A DNA stretch of 33,966 bases from Treponema sp. GTDB lineage: Bacteria > Spirochaetota > Spirochaetia > Treponematales > Breznakiellaceae. The translations under genes and the position numbers were made by a program. The notes under the pieces are model-generated. The model was not told the origin of the DNA and ran no database searches. It saw only the letters and a list, made by a program, of their open reading frames with translations. The stretch covers positions 1-33,966 of the forward strand of contig JAIRND010000040.1 in the NCBI GenBank assembly GCA_031258225.1. Reading direction: 5' to 3'. How positions within the stretch are numbered: position 1 is the stretch's first letter; every line of letters starts with the position of its first letter. Positions 33,528 through 33,966 of the stretch are shown piece after piece.

Positions 33528-33698
33528 TATAAACCTCCGATTCAATCCAAAAACCAGAATACCACAAAATTGGCGGCTGTAAAAGCGGAAGCGGCCTGGC
33601 GGCAGCAATCCCGAATTCATAAGCGGCGCCAACCGCTCATACTCCTGAAACTCTAATACAAGAGGCGGGTTGGCGTCAAATACCGTTACTTCAGGCAC
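33528..33698 (-). other. Open frame upstream of the OLD gene, possibly a relic
   Basis: Fifty-seven codons in the OLD frame begin MPEVTVFDANPPLVLEFQEY. They hold a promoter and the OLD ribosome-binding site, so they are unlikely to be translated as part of OLD. I do not recognise the sequence; it could be the tail of a lost small gene. Confidence 0.35.
33556..33583 (-). promoter_or_regulatory. Promoter of the OLD gene
   Basis: On the minus strand TTTACA (33583-33578, 5 of 6), a 16-base spacer and TATTCT (33561-33556). Start near 33549, leader about 22 bases with GGAGG. Confidence 0.6.
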
Positions 33699-33721
33699 TA
33701 TTTAGATAATTGGATATAGAT

Positions 33722-33780
33722 GGGCCGGTTCAAAGCCTTTACCGGCCCCGCAAACGCCCGCAGGAGGGCCAAATTCCTCC
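33722..33780. repeat. Two hairpins in series
   Basis: GGGCCGGT (33722-33729) pairs with ACCGGCCC (33741-33748) over 11 bases. GGAGG (33763-33767) pairs with CCTCC (33776-33780) over 8. They lie between the divergent OLD and final genes; function unknown. Confidence 0.55.
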
Positions 33781-33832
33781 CCTTGTATAAATTTATCATG
33801 TGTGGATAACATAGCGATATGAAGGAGTGAAT

Positions 33833-33966
33833 ATGATAAAAAATCTAAGCCATTCTATGGTATTTACCCTGGCGGCGGTGTTTATTTCGGGAATAATCGG
33901 CATAGCGCTGTTATTATCCCTTGTTTTTATAAGCAATTTCCATTCCCTTACCCAGCGGGAAATTGA
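33833..33966 (+). CDS. N-terminus of a membrane protein, cut by window end
   Basis: Forty-four codons are visible. GAAGGAG at 33821-33827 sits five bases before ATG 33833, a strong ribosome-binding site. The N-terminus (MIKNLSHSM) is followed by a long hydrophobic helix at about residues 9-34 (VFTLAAVFISGIIGIALLLS). The short polar stretch after it would lie outside the membrane. This resembles the start of a methyl-accepting chemotaxis receptor, histidine kinase or cyclase, all of which begin with such an anchor. The remainder lies outside the window, so no family is assigned. Confidence 0.7.
   Translation, partial: MIKNLSHSMVFTLAAVFISGIIGIALLLSLVFISNFHSLTQREI

Noticed and set aside
31719-33698. 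Gabija-type or retron-type defence pair around the OLD protein
   Set aside because: No UvrD-like helicase, reverse transcriptase or other partner gene is adjacent.
33728-33748. tRNA T-arm-like GGTTCAAAGCC
   Set aside because: No acceptor, D or anticodon arm can be formed around it; it is the loop of a simple hairpin.

Overview
The window most likely comes from a spirochete, probably a gut-type Treponema. This is inferred from the gene families: LplB/LplC-type sugar ABC permeases with a signal-peptide binding protein, a response regulator with an HD-GYP output domain, many glycan-cleaving enzymes, and an outer-membrane barrel ending in Phe. No rRNA, tRNA, CRISPR array or intact insertion sequence is visible. 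Composition is moderately GC-rich, with AT-rich islands between some genes.

Layout. Positions 1-4614 (+) hold an oligosaccharide uptake locus: two permeases (the first broken by a one-base frameshift), a solute-binding protein and a beta-propeller glycosidase. Positions 4629-8730 (-) hold a chaperone operon read as grpE, dnaK, a small TPR gene, and a J-domain/TPR/SEC-C gene whose HPD motif is QPD. Positions 8843-13405 (+) hold an MMPL/RND exporter, a LolA-like periplasmic protein and an outer-membrane barrel joined by ATGA overlaps, behind a sigma70-like promoter with an operator-like inverted repeat. Next come citrate synthase (13504) and a SEC-C protein (14943). A DUF4838-type protein and a GH38 alpha-mannosidase follow (15663-19985). 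A response regulator/HD-GYP protein (20006-21121, -) has Tyr in place of the HD histidine.

Positions 21122-23834 form a decayed accessory region. It holds phased A-tracts, remnants of a mannonate dehydratase, an SDR and a sugar permease around one intact class II aldolase, and copies of a dispersed repeat. After it come a secreted SNase-like nuclease (-), an M20 peptidase, a CDF cation transporter with Asn replacing a site-A His, and a 638-residue protein of unknown function. A 99-nt nested hairpin, a GH78 alpha-L-rhamnosidase-like enzyme, an OLD-family ATPase/TOPRIM protein (-) and the start of a membrane protein cut by the window edge complete the window.

The recurring themes are glycan import and breakdown (ABC transporter, propeller glycosidase, GH38, GH78, DUF4838, aldolase, lost mannonate dehydratase), a second-copy-like Hsp70 system with a divergent co-chaperone, and envelope lipid export. 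Several genes have a -10 box 5-9 nt before an ATG and no Shine-Dalgarno, suggesting leaderless or near-leaderless mRNAs. The most unusual non-coding signals are a repeat that supplies the stop codons of two unrelated genes, the bent-DNA tract, and the 99-nt hairpin.
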